DNA of 64,000 nt from Haberlea rhodopensis (lineage: Eukaryota; Streptophyta; Magnoliopsida; Lamiales; Gesneriaceae), in contig CAJQUN010000141.1 in assembly GCA_907163345.1 (NCBI GenBank), forward strand, positions 620,001-684,000, written 5' to 3'. How positions within the stretch are numbered: the first letter of the stretch is position 1; the number at the start of each line of letters is the position of its first letter. This document shows positions 21,858 through 34,197 of the stretch, piece after piece. The translations under genes were made by a program, and so were the position numbers. Below the pieces are notes generated by a model. The model did not search any database and had not been told where the DNA came from. It saw nothing but the letters and a program-made list of their open reading frames with translations.

Positions 21858-24538
21858 CAATCCCCTACCACCGCCAGCCTTAGGCGAAGAACCCTCTGAG
21901 CAACAGCTACTACCTGGGGAGCTAAGTTTGGCTCAGTTTCTGACATACCGACCCCCGATGTTCGAAGGAACTGAGACAGGGGATCTGGCCGAGGAATGGT
22001 TAGAGAGGATAAAACAGATATTTGTGGCAGCTCCTTGTGCGAAGTCAGCATGGATAAGGCTAGCGGAGTTCCAACTGGCCAAGAAGGCATTGATGTGGTG
22101 GAAGACCACAGGAAATAAATTGGAAACTATTCAGAACTCGGTTTCTGACCCGCTACTTTTCAGCTGCTGCACGACAGGCTAAGGAGGATGAGTTTACTAA
22201 CCTTAAGCAAGGTAACATGCTTGTGTCAGATTATGCTTTTCATTACTGTTCTTTGCTCAGATATGTACCTCACATCGCCGTAAGTACTCAAACAAAGATG
22301 AGGAACTTCATGAAAGGTTTGAGGCCGGAACTGTATGACAGGGTGATTACTTATGGCCCTGCTTGCTTTGATGACGCCCTTTCACGGGCCGAGCTAGCCG
22401 AACTGGGAGTTGGTGCGTATCCTGATGCCGTGCCACCTCCAGCACCCGCTCAGAAATCTACTTCTGACAATTTGAAGCCGAGGGGTGATCAGTTCAAACC
22501 AAGGGGGAACACATCAGTTTCGAGGTTCAGTGGTAAGAGGCCCGAGAATCGTTGGAAATGAAACCGTAGGAATGACGCCCCGTCAGGAAGAGGACAGTCT
22601 CAGGGAGGCAGATTTGTGAAGATCCAGTGCTCTCTTTGTGGGCAACCACATTCGACGAAAGACTGCGTCGGTTATTACGTATGTGGCAATAAGGGCCACT
22701 TTGCTCAGCAATGTCCCAATCGGGGAGGGACTACAGAACTCTACGGGGAGGCCTGCGGACAGAGCAGTGCAGCACAGGCCACCGTTTGTACCGAGGCAGT
22801 ATGGAGGTCAGCCTATGGGGCCACCTCAGGGGCAAGTTTATGCATTGACAAGGGAGCAGACTACAGCGGCTCCAGAGGAAGTGATAACGGGTACGTTTCT
22901 TTTATTTACGCACCCTGCTTTTATATTGATAGACACAGGTGCATCACACTCTTTTGTGTCGACAAGTTTTGTGGAAAGGCAACACATATGCACTTCTCCG
23001 TCGCCCACGCCTCTTGTAGTCTCGACACCCGCTGGAAGAAGTTTGATTGCTGATCGGATTGTCTATGACGACCTCATTTATTTGAGGGCAACAAATTGAA
23101 GTCAGATTTGATTGTTCTGGGAATGTCAGACTTTGACTGCATTGTGGGCATTGATGTTCTGAACAAGTATCAGGCAATTGTGAACTGCAGGCAGAGGACT
23201 GTCCGATTCAGGTCTGATATGGGAGTCCAATGGACATTCTATGGGGATGGTTCCCGTTCAAAGATCCCGTTGATATCTGCTGTCAAGATGGCACAGTTGT
23301 TGGAACGGGGCCATACGGGATATCTCATCTATGCTGTTGATATTACTGAAAAGAAGGAGGAATTAAAGTCGAGAATGTGCCCGTAGTGGCGGAGTTTCCT
23401 GATGTCTTTCCGGAAGAGATTCCCGGATTTCCACCGAAGAGAGAGGTCGAGTTTGGAATTGAGTTACTACCGGGGACGTCTGCCATTTCTCGTGCCCCGT
23501 ATAGGATGACACCAGCAGAGTTAAGGGAGTTGAAGGTTCAGTTGCAAGAGCTCCTTGATAAGGGTTACATACGCCCTAGCGTATCGCCCTTGGGTGCACC
23601 AGTCCTATTTGTCAAAAAGAAAGATGGTTCGATGCGTCTGTGCATCGATTACAGGCAACTGAACAAAGCCACAGTGAAGAATAAGTATCCACTTCCGAGG
23701 ATCGATGATTTGTTTGACCAGTTGCAGGGTACAAGGCTCTACAGTAAGATCGATCTGAGGTCGGGGTATCATCAGATTCGGGTAAGGGGAGATGATGTTC
23801 AGAAGACAGCTTTCAGGACTAGGTATGGGCACTATGAATTCTTAGTCATGCCTTTTGGGGTGACAAATGCCCCAGCTGTCTTTATGAGTCTGATGAACAG
23901 AGTATTTCAACCATATTTGGATCAGTTTGTCATTGTTTTCATTGACAATATACTCATTTACTCTCGGACCGAAGAGGAACACGTGAAGCACTTGAGGACA
24001 GTACTCCAGATCCTTAGGGATCATAAGTTATATGCAAAGCTCAGCAAGTGCGAGTTCTGGTTGGACAGTGTGGTGTTCTTGGGTCATGTTATATCTAGCA
24101 GCGGGATATCTGTAGATCCCAGGAAGGTTGAGGCTGTGATGGAGTGGGCTGCACCCACTTCTGTACCCGAGATACGGAGCTTTCTTGGCTTAGCGGGTTA
24201 TTATCGATGTTTCGAGGGATTCTCTAAGATCGCTTAGCCGTTGACACAGCTGACTCAGAAAGGAGTCCCGTTCTATTGGTCCGAAGCTTGTGAGGAAAGC
24301 TTCCAAGAATTGAAGCGTCGTTTGACTACGGCACCTGTATTAGTGATTCCTTCTGAGAATAAGAGGTTTACCTTGTACACAGATGCATCACTGCAGTGTT
24401 TGGGCTGTGTGTTGATGCAAGATAAGCATGTGGTGGCTTATGCATCGAGGCAGCTGAAGCCACATGAGGCTAGGTATCCAGTCCATGATCTAGAGCTGCC
24501 AGCCATTATATTTGCCTTGAAGATTTGGAGGCATTACC
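21858..24538 (+). pseudogene. T3 gag-protease-RT-RNase H, decayed
   Basis: Continuation of T3 after element A. Gag (about 21928-22561) has lost about 27 bp after WWKTT and changes frame. The zinc knuckle reads YYVCGNKGHFAQQC, with the first Cys replaced by Tyr. Protease D-T-G-A-S is present near 22929-22943 in another frame. A one-base loss at about 23370 (AAAG for AAAAG) shifts frame before RT (23377-24237), which keeps the domain order but reads F-I-D-N at the catalytic F-I-D-D position. RT ends in a TAG at 24235. RNase H (LYTDASLQCLG) runs to 24538, where T4 inserted. Not functional. Confidence 0.9.
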
Positions 24539-25099
24539 TGTGAGACCCCGTTATCTCAAACATACTAATAGGTGCGATTAAGAGAACTAAACATTCATAT
24601 GAATAAATCAGAGTAATAAGTCGTGTTGATTAACCTGAGCTTAAGAGATTACAGTACCAAAAGTTTCAAAAAGGAAATTCACATATTCCTACAAAAGGTA
24701 CTACACTATAGTCTTACTCTACTTCATGTAGAGCTATACAAAAAAAATTCTCTAACATGCTAATCCTGTAGCACTCCTTACAGCTCAGCATTTCAACCCC
24801 GACCCTGGTTCTCATCATCAAAAGCACCTACAAAGACAACCCCCAACACATGAGCATAACATAATTCATATTCAACATAATATGAATGTAAGACGTAAAT
24901 GCATAATCATAAATACAAAGTACTTCCTGTATTTTCAAGCATTTACAACGCCCATTGGTTGTCCCTATACCATAACTCATAATAAACACATTATATGAAA
25001 TTATGGTTCCTTTAATAATGTCATGACATATCACCTCTTTCTTTACATAGCTTTTGAGTCATATATCAACAGTTATTTTAATGCTTCTTGCTTCATCAT

Positions 25100-25276
25100 C
25101 TCATAATGAGCGGTACTATCTTCCCCGCTTCATTACTACAAAATCTCATAATGAGCGGTACAATCTTCCCCGCTTCATTACTACAAAACCTCATAATGAG
25201 CGGTACAATCTTTCCCGCTTCATTACTACAAAACCTCATAATGAGCGGTACAATCTTCCCCGCTTCATTACTACAG
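25100..25276 (+). repeat. 45-bp tandem repeat x4 forming hairpins
   Basis: Four copies starting at 25100, 25145, 25190 and 25235. Each unit contains CTCATAATGAG and a longer stem AATGAGCGG...CCGCTTCATT around TACAATCTTCC. The same block stands at 31414-31593 in the other LTR. Confidence 0.92.
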
Positions 25277-25730
25277 AACAAGCATAAGCATTAAACATAC
25301 ACTGTGATCTCTCTTGACTCGTGGAATACACCTCTTTATTCCACATCACAATATGCAACAACAATGCATAATAACATATATCATACTCTTAATGCATCAC
25401 ATTGCATTCATCATGTGTCAAATAGACAAACATAAAGTACATGTTACCGTTGGGATGCCCGTACGTCGCTTACGTACCTTTCAAAATGTAGAGTAGTCAA
25501 CAGACTTTATCTCCTCGACTGTGCTAGTACCTGAGATGGTTCCTACTTTGCTCCGATTTTTGAGAGGCTTCCAAGGAATGACAATGGCAAGGCTCCTCAA
25601 GATTATGCTTAGCAGATGCTGGAGTTTGTTTGGGAGAGAAGGGTCGAGATTTGGGATGGAGGAAGAGGGTGAAATGATTGTGCCAAGTGGGGTGGATAGT
25701 CAGCTTAGGCACAGTTGATTGGTATGGGTT

Positions 25731-25747
25731 GGGGGGGGGGGGGGGGG
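25731..25747 (+). repeat. G17 homopolymer
   Basis: Seventeen G in a row in the T4 left LTR, C on the coding strand of the element, against G6 in the right LTR. It could be slippage in the genome or an assembly artefact. Confidence 0.7.
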
Positions 25748-26059
25748 TGGTTGGGTGTTGGGTGGTATGATGTGTTATGTTTTGGTCCCGGTATTTAGCA
25801 CGATGTATTAAAATATCCTCACATGATATTTATAGTATTTTCTCAATAAAATACTTCAATTCCCATTTAAACATGCTTCACCAAAACAAATAACACACAC
25901 CCTAAATAAACATGCCACGACCCCAAAATCCCAACATATATCACATGCACCCTGAAATGTATCTCCTCAATAATATTAATTCAATCCCATGAATTAACAC
26001 CTAAATCATCACAATTTAATTAATGATTAAAATCACATAATCATTTCGGGGATATCACA

Positions 26060-26073
26060 ATACTCCCCTACTT
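26060..26073 (-). other. T4 polypurine tract
   Basis: Minus strand reads AAGTAGGGGAGTAT directly before the LTR start TGTGATATCC. It is the plus-strand DNA primer and is shared in near-identical form by T3, T6 and T7. Confidence 0.88.
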
Positions 26074-26093
26074 ATAAAATTTCTTCCCCGAAA

Positions 26094-29000
26094 TCAAACA
26101 TGCTTACCAACATGAAGTAAAACAATACATAAACGCATACCAGAAAACAGCTCTGGGTAGTGCTGCACCATGTGTCGCTCTGTCTCCCACGTGGCCTCCT
26201 CGACACCCCTACGATCCCACTGTACTTTGACCATAGGAATAACCTTGTTCCGAAGCCTGCGGTCTGCTCTATCCAAAATCCTGATAGGCCGCTCCACATA
26301 TGAAACATCGGACTCAAACTGCACCTCTGAAGGCTGCAATACATGCGAAGGATCTGGCTCGTACTTCCTCAGCATAGACACATGGAACACATCGTGGATA
26401 CCAGACAGAGAGGGCGGTAAAGCTAAACGGTACGCCAGAGTACCCACATGCTGTAAGATCTCATACGGCCATACATATCTCGGGGACAACTTCCCCCGCA
26501 TACCAAACCGTACTACTCCTCTGAAAGGCGAGATCTTCAAAAAGACTCTGTCGCCCAACCGAAACTCCAACGGCCTTCGTCGCTGATTGGCATACGCTGC
26601 CTGTCTGTCCTGAGCTGCCTTCATCTTTCTCCTGATAATCTTTACCTTTTCTTCCATATCATGGACCAACTCTGGTCCTCCGACCGATTTACGGTCACCA
26701 TCATCCCAAAACAAAGGCGACCTGCAACGCCTGCCATATAGGGCTTCAAATGGAGCCATCTGTATGCTAGCCTGGTAACTGTTATTGTAAGAAAATTCCA
26801 CCAAGGCTACTGAGTCCTGCCAAGAAGTGTCGAACTCCAGCACACAAGCCCTCAACATATCTTCGAGCGTCTGTATCGTACACTCGGTCTGTCCGTCTGT
26901 CTGGGGATGATAGGCTGTGCTCAACCTCAACTCTGTACCAAGAGCTGACTGAAGACCCTCCCAAAAGTGAGATGTAAACCGCGGATCTCGATCAGACACA
27001 ATCGAAACAGGGATCCCATGCAGTCTCACCACATCTCTGACATATAACTTCGCCATCCTCAAGTACGTGAAGGTCATACAGTAGGGAATGAAATGAGCAC
27101 TCTTAGTCAATCTATCGACGACTACCCATATAGCATCAAAACCCGAAACAGTCCTTGGTAAGTGGGTCACGAAATCCATAGACACGTGCTGCCACTTCCA
27201 CTCGGGTATCTCCAAACTCCTTAGTTCACCTCCAGGCCTCTGCCTCTCAGCCTTCACCTGCTGACAGATCAAACATCTCTTGACAAATGAGGTGACATCT
27301 TGTTTCATACGCCTCCACCAGAACTGGCTGCGTAGATCCTTATACATCTTCTTCCCGCCCGGGTGGACACTCATCCTGCTGCAATGAGCTCGCTGTAATA
27401 TACCCTGGCGCAACTCGGGTGTATCTGGAACCACCCATCTGTCGCCGAGTCTCAGAGAATCGTCCTCAGCCACTCTGAATCTTGATGGCTGACCTGAATG
27501 AACCACTGACATCCATCTCTGAACCTCTGCGTCGGTCCCCTGAGCCTTCCTGATGTGATCATAAACAACAGGCTCAGCTAACAAGGTCAAAACCTGTATT
27601 GGTGAAGTAGATACATCATAATCAAACCCCAACTGACAGTAGGAGCCCAACATAGCTGATAAGCACATGGCATCCTCTGCTGTGCTTCTCACCTTCCGAC
27701 TCAAAGCGTCAGCTGTCAAATTTGCTTTCCCGGGGTGGTATAGGATTTCACAATCATAATCCTTCAGCAAATCCATCCATCTCCTCTGCCTCATGTTCAG
27801 CTCAGCCTGTGTAAATATGAACTTCAGGCTCTTATGATCCGTGAAGATGGTAAATGAGGTACCATATAAGTAGTGTCGCCATATCTTCAAGGCGAACACT
27901 ATAGCTGCTAGCTCCAGATCATGGACTGGATACCTCGTCTCATGTGGCTTCAACTGTCTCGAAGCATAAGCCACTACATGTCTGTCCTGCATCAGTACGC
28001 ATCCTAGGCCCTGTAGCGATGCGTCAGTATAAAGGATAAACACCTTGTTCTCCTTGGGAATCACTAGAACTGGTGCCGTAGTCAGTCTGTGCTTTAATTC
28101 CCTAAAGCTCTGCTCACAAGCCTCTGTCCAACAAAATGGGACTCCCTTCTGAGTCAGCTGTGTAAGTGGTTTGACGATCTTTGAGAAACCCTCGACGAAA
28201 CGTCGATAATAGCCAGCCAACCCAAGAAAACTCCGATCACTGACTGAAGTAGGGGCAGACCAATCCATAACTGCCTCTATCTTCCTCGGGTCTACTGATA
28301 TACCCTCTCGTGATATGATATGGCCCAAGAATGCTACACTGCTCAGCCAGAACTCACACTTACTGAGTTTGGCGTACAACTAATGATCTCTGAAGATCAG
28401 GAGCACTATCATCAGATGATCGGCATGATCCTCCTCACTCCTTGAATAGACAAGGATGTCATCAATGAATACGATCACAAACTGGTCGAGGTACTCCTGA
28501 AATACTCTGTTCATCAGGCTCATAAAAACTGCAGGTGCATTTGTCACCCCGAATGGCATCACTAAGAACTCGTAGTGTCCATACCGAGTCCTAAAAGCCG
28601 TCTTTTGGACATCGTCAGCTCTAACCCTCACCTGGTGATAGCCTGACCTCAAGTCTATCTTTGAGTAAACCTCTGTACCCTGAAGATGATCGAACAGGTC
28701 ATCAATCCTCGGAAGTGGATACATGTTCTTCACTGTGGCCTTGTTCAATTGCCTGTAGTCAATGCACAGACGCATTGATCCATCCTTCTTTTTCACGAAC
28801 AAGACTGGTGCACCCCAAGGCGATACACTAGGACGAATGTATCCCTTGTCGAGGAGCTCCTGTAACTGTACCTTTAGCTCTCTCAGCTCTGTCGGTGCCA
28901 TCCTGTAAGGGGCACGAGAAATGGCTGAAGTCCCCGGCAGTAGCTCAAGGGCAAACTCAACATCCCTGACAGGCGGAAACCTTGGAATCTCATCTGGGAA

Positions 29001-30636
29001 CACATCAATGAACTCCGCCACGACCGGAATGTCCTTGGCTCTCACTTCCTTCTCTTCTGATACATCCACGGCATAAATAAGGTAGCCGTTGTGGCCGCGT
29101 TCCAATAACCGTGACATCTTAACCGCTGAAATCACTGGAATATTTGGACGAGAGCCGTCCCCATAAAAAGTCCACCGGAACCCCTGATCAGATAGAAAAC
29201 GAACAATCTTCTGTTGGCAATCTACCACAGCTCGGTATCTGCTCAACACGTCAATGCCAATCAAAATCTGCCATCTCTAACTGAATCAGATCGGCCCTCA
29301 GATCGTTGCCCTCAAAATAAATGAGGCAATCAGATAACAATCGGTCAGCAAACACATGCTTCCCCGTGGGTGTCGAGACCATGAGAGGCGTGGGTAACAG
29401 AGACGAGCCCAAGCGGTGTCTCCCCACAAAAGCAGTAGATACAAAAGAATGGGAAGCACCTGTATCTATCAATATAAGTGCAGGGTATGTAAATAAATGG
29501 CACGTACTAGCAATGACCTCCTTTGGGGCTGCCTCAGCCTGCTCCCTAGTCAGTACATACACCTGACCCTGCGGCGGTCCTGCCGTCTGACCTCCCTGCG
29601 GTCGAGGTGCGAACTGCTGTCTCTGTGGTGCCCTCCCAGCATCAAACCTTGGCCTATTCGGCCCAGAGTCTGCCTGTCTCTGTGGTGCTCTCCGATCGGG
29701 GCAACCTTGAGCCAAGTGGCCCACCTTGCCACAAACATAGCAACCCTGGCAGTCACGTGACGAGTGCCATCCTCCACAGTTGTTACATCGATTTCCTCAT
29801 GTCTTACTTCCCTGGGATGGCCCTCGGTTACTTTGCTTCTGATTTTGAGACTTCTTCCCACTGAATCTAGAAGATGAAGAGGCCCCACGAGGCTTGAACT
29901 GGTCCCCTCGTGGCCTCAGGCTATCAACAGCTGGTCTCTGAGGTGGTACAAAAGGGGGTACAACGTCCTTGTACGCGCCCACTGCAATTTCTGCCAACTC
30001 TGCCCGTGTCAGTGCGTCATCAAAAGAGCTAGGGTTGTTGGAGACAACCCGATCAAACAGCTCTGGCCTCAGTCCCTTCAGGAAATTTCTCATCTTAGCA
30101 TGACTGCTGACGGCAATATGAGGTACATACCTCAGCAGTGAGGAATACTGCATGGCGTAGTCTGATACTGACAGGCTGCCCTGCTTCAAATTATTGAACT
30201 CATCCTCCTTTAATTGTCTGGCAGCTGCAGAAAAGTACCGGTTAAGAAACCGGGTCCTGAATACAGTCCAATCCACCGTCATACCCTGAGCTCTCAGCTC
30301 CATAACTGTTGTCTTCCACCACATGGAAGACTTCTTTGCTAACTGGAACTCTGCCAACCTCAGCCAGGCAGTCCGTGCACAGGGTGCCGATACGAAGATC
30401 TGTTCCAGTCTCTCAAGCCATTCCTCGGCTGCTTCCCCAGTCTCTGTCCCTTCAAATAGCGGTGGATGATAGCTCAAGAACTGGGTCAGACTTATCTCCC
30501 CTTGTAGCAGTATCTGTGCTACAGGCTCCAAGCCTACAGCAGGTGGCGGTAATGGATTCGTCTGAGCAATACTAGCGTTCATACTGCCCATATCCCCTAC
30601 CTCTTCATTGAGGTTCTCCGGGTTAATAGCCGCCAT
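26094..30636 (-). pseudogene. T4 gag-pol polyprotein with stops and one frameshift
   Basis: From ATG 30636: Gag, zinc knuckle CYVCGKVGHLAQGC, protease D-T-G-A-S, RT with F-I-D-D, RNase H, integrase with HHCC and DDE regions, and a chromodomain (VERPIRILDRADRRL...). Damage: TGA at about 29797 between Gag and knuckle, an 8-bp loss at about 29265 that shifts frame after the protease, and TAG at 28380 after RT (a CAG in T7). A 3-bp loss in RT/RNase H (SVSDRSFLG against SVSEIRSFLG) is in frame. The last 761 codons are open. Very close to T7, so both come from one subfamily. Confidence 0.92.
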
Positions 30637-30837
30637 GTTGCAACACAAGAGTTAACAACAATACCAAAAGCAGTTCATAATATAAGCCGTTAGATAACAA
30701 GAGTATCTTATTCAAAAGCATGTAGTATAACACTTATACAACAATATGCATCACATGCATAACATGCCCAACAATGAACACCTAGCCAACTTGTCTCTAA
30801 AGGCTACCCTTCACTCTTCCCTGGTTATCTAACCACT

Positions 30838-30849
30838 GCTCTGATACCA
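30838..30849 (-). other. T4 primer-binding site (tRNA-iMet)
   Basis: Minus strand TGGTATCAGAGC beside the 5' LTR end at 30854. Confidence 0.9.
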
Positions 30850-30853
30850 TTAA

Positions 30854-32382
30854 TGTGAGACCCCGTTATCTCAAACATACTAATAGGCGCGATTAAGAGA
30901 ACTAAACATTCATATGAATAAATCAGAGTAATAAGTCGTGTTGATTAACCTGAGCTTAAGAGATTACAGTACCAAAAGTTTCAAAAAGGAATTTCACATA
31001 TTCCTACAAAAGGTACTACACTATAGTCTTACTCTAATTCATGTAGAAGCTACAAAAAAATTCTCTAACATGCTAATCCTGTAGCACTTCTTACAGCTCA
31101 GCATTTCAACCCCGACCCTGGTTCTCATCATCAAAAGCACCTACAAAGACAACCCCCAACACATGAGCATAACATAATTCATATTCAACATAATATGAAT
31201 GTAAGACGTAAATGCATAATCATAAATACAAAGTACTTCCTAGTATTTCCAAGCATTTACAACGCCCATTGGTTGTCCCTGTACCATAACTCATAATAAA
31301 CACATTATATGAAATTATGGATCCTTTAATAATGTCATGACATATCACCTCTTTCTTTACATAGCTTTTGAGTCATATATCAACAGTTATTTTAATGTTT
31401 CTTGCTTCATCATCTCATAATGAGCGGTACTATCTTCCCCACTTCATTACTACAAAATCTCATAATGAGCGGTACAATCTTCCCCGCTTCATTACTACAA
31501 AACCTCATAATGAGCGGTACAATCTTCCCCGCTTCATTACTACAAAACCTCATAATGAGCGGTACAATCTTCCCCGCTTCATTACTACAGAACAAGCATA
31601 AGCATTAAACATACACTGTGATCTCTCTTGACTCGTGGAATACACCTCTTTATTCCACATCACAATATGCAACAACAATGCATAATATGCAACAACAATG
31701 CATAATAACATGTATCATACTCTTAATGCATCACATTGCATTCATCATGTGTCAAATAGACAAACATAAAGTACATGTTACCGTTGGGATGCCCGTACGC
31801 CGCTTACGTACCTTTCAAAATGTAGAGTAGTCAACAGACTTTATCTCATCGTCTGTGCTGGTACCTGAGATGGTTCCTACTTTGCTCTGATTTTTGAGAG
31901 GCTTCCAAGGAATCAAAATGGCAAGGCTCCTCAAGATTATGCTTAGCAGATGCTGGAGTTTGTTTGGGAGAGAAGGGTCGAGATTTGGGATGGAGGAAGA
32001 GGGTGAAATGATTGTGCCAAGTGGGGTGTATAATCAGCTTAGGCACAGTTGATTGGTATGGGTTGGGGGGTGGTTGGGTGTTGGGTGGTATGATGTGTTA
32101 TGTTTTGGTCCCGGTATTTAGCACGATGTATTAAAATATCCTCACATGATATTTATAGTATTTTCTCAATAAAATACTTCAATTCCCATTTAAACATGCT
32201 TCACCAAAACAAATAACACACACCCTAAATAAACATGCCACGACCCCAAAATCCCAACATATATCACATGCACCCTGAAATGTATCTCCTCAATAATATT
32301 AATTCAATCCCATGAATTAACACCTAAATCATCACAATTTAATTAATGATTAAAATCACATAATCATTTCGGGGATATTACA
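30854..32382 (-). repeat. T4 5' LTR lacking predicted intron 1
   Basis: 1,529 bp. On the minus strand, leader exon 1 (...GAGCAAAGTAGG) joins directly to exon 2 (AACCATCTCAGG...) at 31876/31875. Exon 2 is 64 nt and ends TTTTGAAAG|GTACGT. T7 has 875 bp, including the palindrome array, at this position. The splice acceptor before gag is changed from CAG to CAA at 30638. Confidence 0.85.
32150..32157 (-). promoter_or_regulatory. Candidate TATA box of T4
   Basis: Minus strand TATAAATA in the upstream part of the LTR, before the C-rich leader. T7 has TATAGATA at the same place. Confidence 0.45.
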
Positions 32383-34197
32383 TTACATGTATGGTACGAC
32401 GTTTACCTCTATTCAGACCATAAGAGCCTGAAGTTTTTGTTCACCCAGGCTGAATTGAATATGCTTCAAAGAAGATGGATGGATTTACTCAAGGATTATG
32501 ATTGTGAAATTGAGTACCATCCTGGTAAAGCAAACTTGATAGCAGACGCCTTAAGTCGGAAGGTGAAGAGTACTGCTGAGGATGCCATGAGTTTATCAGC
32601 TATGATGACTTCTTATTGCCAGCTGGGCTATGATTTTGATGTGGACACGTCACCGGTGTGAGTGTCGACCTTATTGGCTGAGCTATGCATATTTGAGGCT
32701 ATCAGGAAAGCCCAGAGGTCGGATGATGAGGTTCAGAGATGGTCATCGATAGTGCATCAGGGTCAGCCATCAAAGTTCAGAGTGGCAGAAGATGGTTCCT
32801 TGAGGCTTGGTAACCGTTGGGTAGTGCCGAGGGCACCGGAGTTACGTCAAGGGATCTTGCACCGTGCTCATAGCATCAGGTTTAGCATACATCCAGGTGG
32901 AAGAAAGATGTACAAGGACTTATGCGACCAGTTTTGGTGGAGAAGAATGAAAAGAGACGTCATAACCTTTGTCAAGAAGTGCTTGATTTGTCAGCAAGTA
33001 AAAGCGGTGAGGCAGAGGCCTGGTGGCGAACTGAAGAGTTTAGAGGTACATGAATGGAAGTGGGAGCACATATCTATGGACTTCATGACCCACTTGCCAA
33101 GGACGGCCTCTGGATTTGATGTGATCTGGGTGATCGTGGATAGGATGACGAAGGTGGCTCATTTCATCCCATACTGTATGACTTTCACATATCTAAAGAT
33201 AGCCCAATTATATGTACGGGATGTGGTGAGGTTGCATGGGGTTCCAGTCTCGATTGTGTCTGACAGAGACCCAAGGTTTACTTCACATTTCTGGGAGGGT
33301 CTCCAGAAAGCTTTGGGCACAGAGGTGAGACTGAGTACAACTTATTACCCTCAGACAGACGGCCAGGCGGAGCGTACTATACAGACGCTCGAAGATATGC
33401 TGAGGGCATGTGTATTGGAGTTTGATACTCCGTGGCAAGATCCATTGCCACTAGTAGAGTTCTCTTACAATAACAGCTATCAGGCGAGCATTCAGATGGA
33501 TCCGTTCGAAGCTCTTTATGGACGACGCTGTAGGTCACCGCTGTATTGGGAGGACTTGACTAGTAAAGCGGTCAGAGGACCGGATATGATTAGGGATATG
33601 GAAGGAAAGATTAAGTTGATACGCCAGAAGATGAAAGCGGCCCAGGATAGGCAAGCAGCCTATGCCAATAAGCGGCGACGACCGCTAGAATTCCAAGTCG
33701 GAGATAAGGTCTTCTTGAAGATCTCACCTTTCAGGGGTGTGGTTCGTTTTGGTATGCGGGTGAAGTTATCCCCGAGGTATGTTGGGCCGTATGAAGTATT
33801 GCAGCGTATCGGTACATTGGCCTACCGTTTGGCTCTACCGCCATCTTTATCTGGGATTCATGATGTCTTTCATGTCTCTATGTTGCGGAAGTATGAGCCA
33901 GATCCGTCTCATGTATTACAGCCTATTGAAGTATAGTTGGACTCAGATGTATCCTACGTAGAACGACCAATCAGAATTCTAGATCGAGAGGATCACAGAT
34001 TACGAAGCAAGATTATACCGATGGTCAAAGTTCAGTGGGATCGTCGGGGTGTCGAGAAGGCTACGTGGGAGACGGAACGGCATATGGTGCAGCATTACCC
34101 GGAACTATTTTCTGGTATGTTATTTATGTTTGGTTTCATTTTGGGTAAGTGCATGCGATTTCGAGGACGAAATCTTATAAGTAGGGGAGTATTGTGA
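32383..34197 (+). pseudogene. T3 RNase H end, integrase and chromodomain, decayed
   Basis: Third part of T3 gag-pol after T4. RNase H ends at the GKANLIADALSRKV region. Integrase shows HHCC (HSIRFSIHPG ... CLICQQVK) and the DDE domain (SMDFMTHLPR, VSDRDPRFTSHFWEGL, then the Glu in GQAERT). The chromodomain is VERPIRILDRED ... TWETERHMVQHYPELF. Stops: TGA at 32659 and TAG at 33934. The final frame runs past the usual stop of the family to 34197, inside the start of the LTR. Confidence 0.9.
34179..34192 (+). other. T3 polypurine tract
   Basis: AAGTAGGGGAGTAT directly before the 3' LTR at 34193, preceded by the family motif TTTCGAGGACGAAATC. Confidence 0.88.

Larger units (their letters stand above)
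24539..26059 (-). repeat. T4 3' LTR
   Basis: 1,521 bp, plus-strand ends TGTGAGACCCCG...GATATCACA. Nearly identical to 30854-32382. Main differences: a run of 17 G at 25731-25747 where the partner has 6, and one fewer copy of a small AACAACAATGCATAAT unit. Confidence 0.93.
24539..32382 (-). mobile_element. T4: Tekay-like element nested in T3
   Basis: Complete 7,844-bp minus-strand element with LTRs 24539-26059 and 30854-32382, primer-binding site, gag-pol and purine tract. TSD is TTACC (24534-24538) and TTACA (32383-32387), one mismatch. T3 RNase H resumes directly to its right. Its body is close to T7 but its LTRs are about 0.8 kb shorter (see the leader-intron finding). Confidence 0.93.

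Noticed and set aside
25054..25294. Repeat proteins with HNERYNLPRFITTK units (and 31368-31608)
   Set aside because: Produced by the 45-bp tandem repeat, which is a multiple of three; all frames on both strands stay open.
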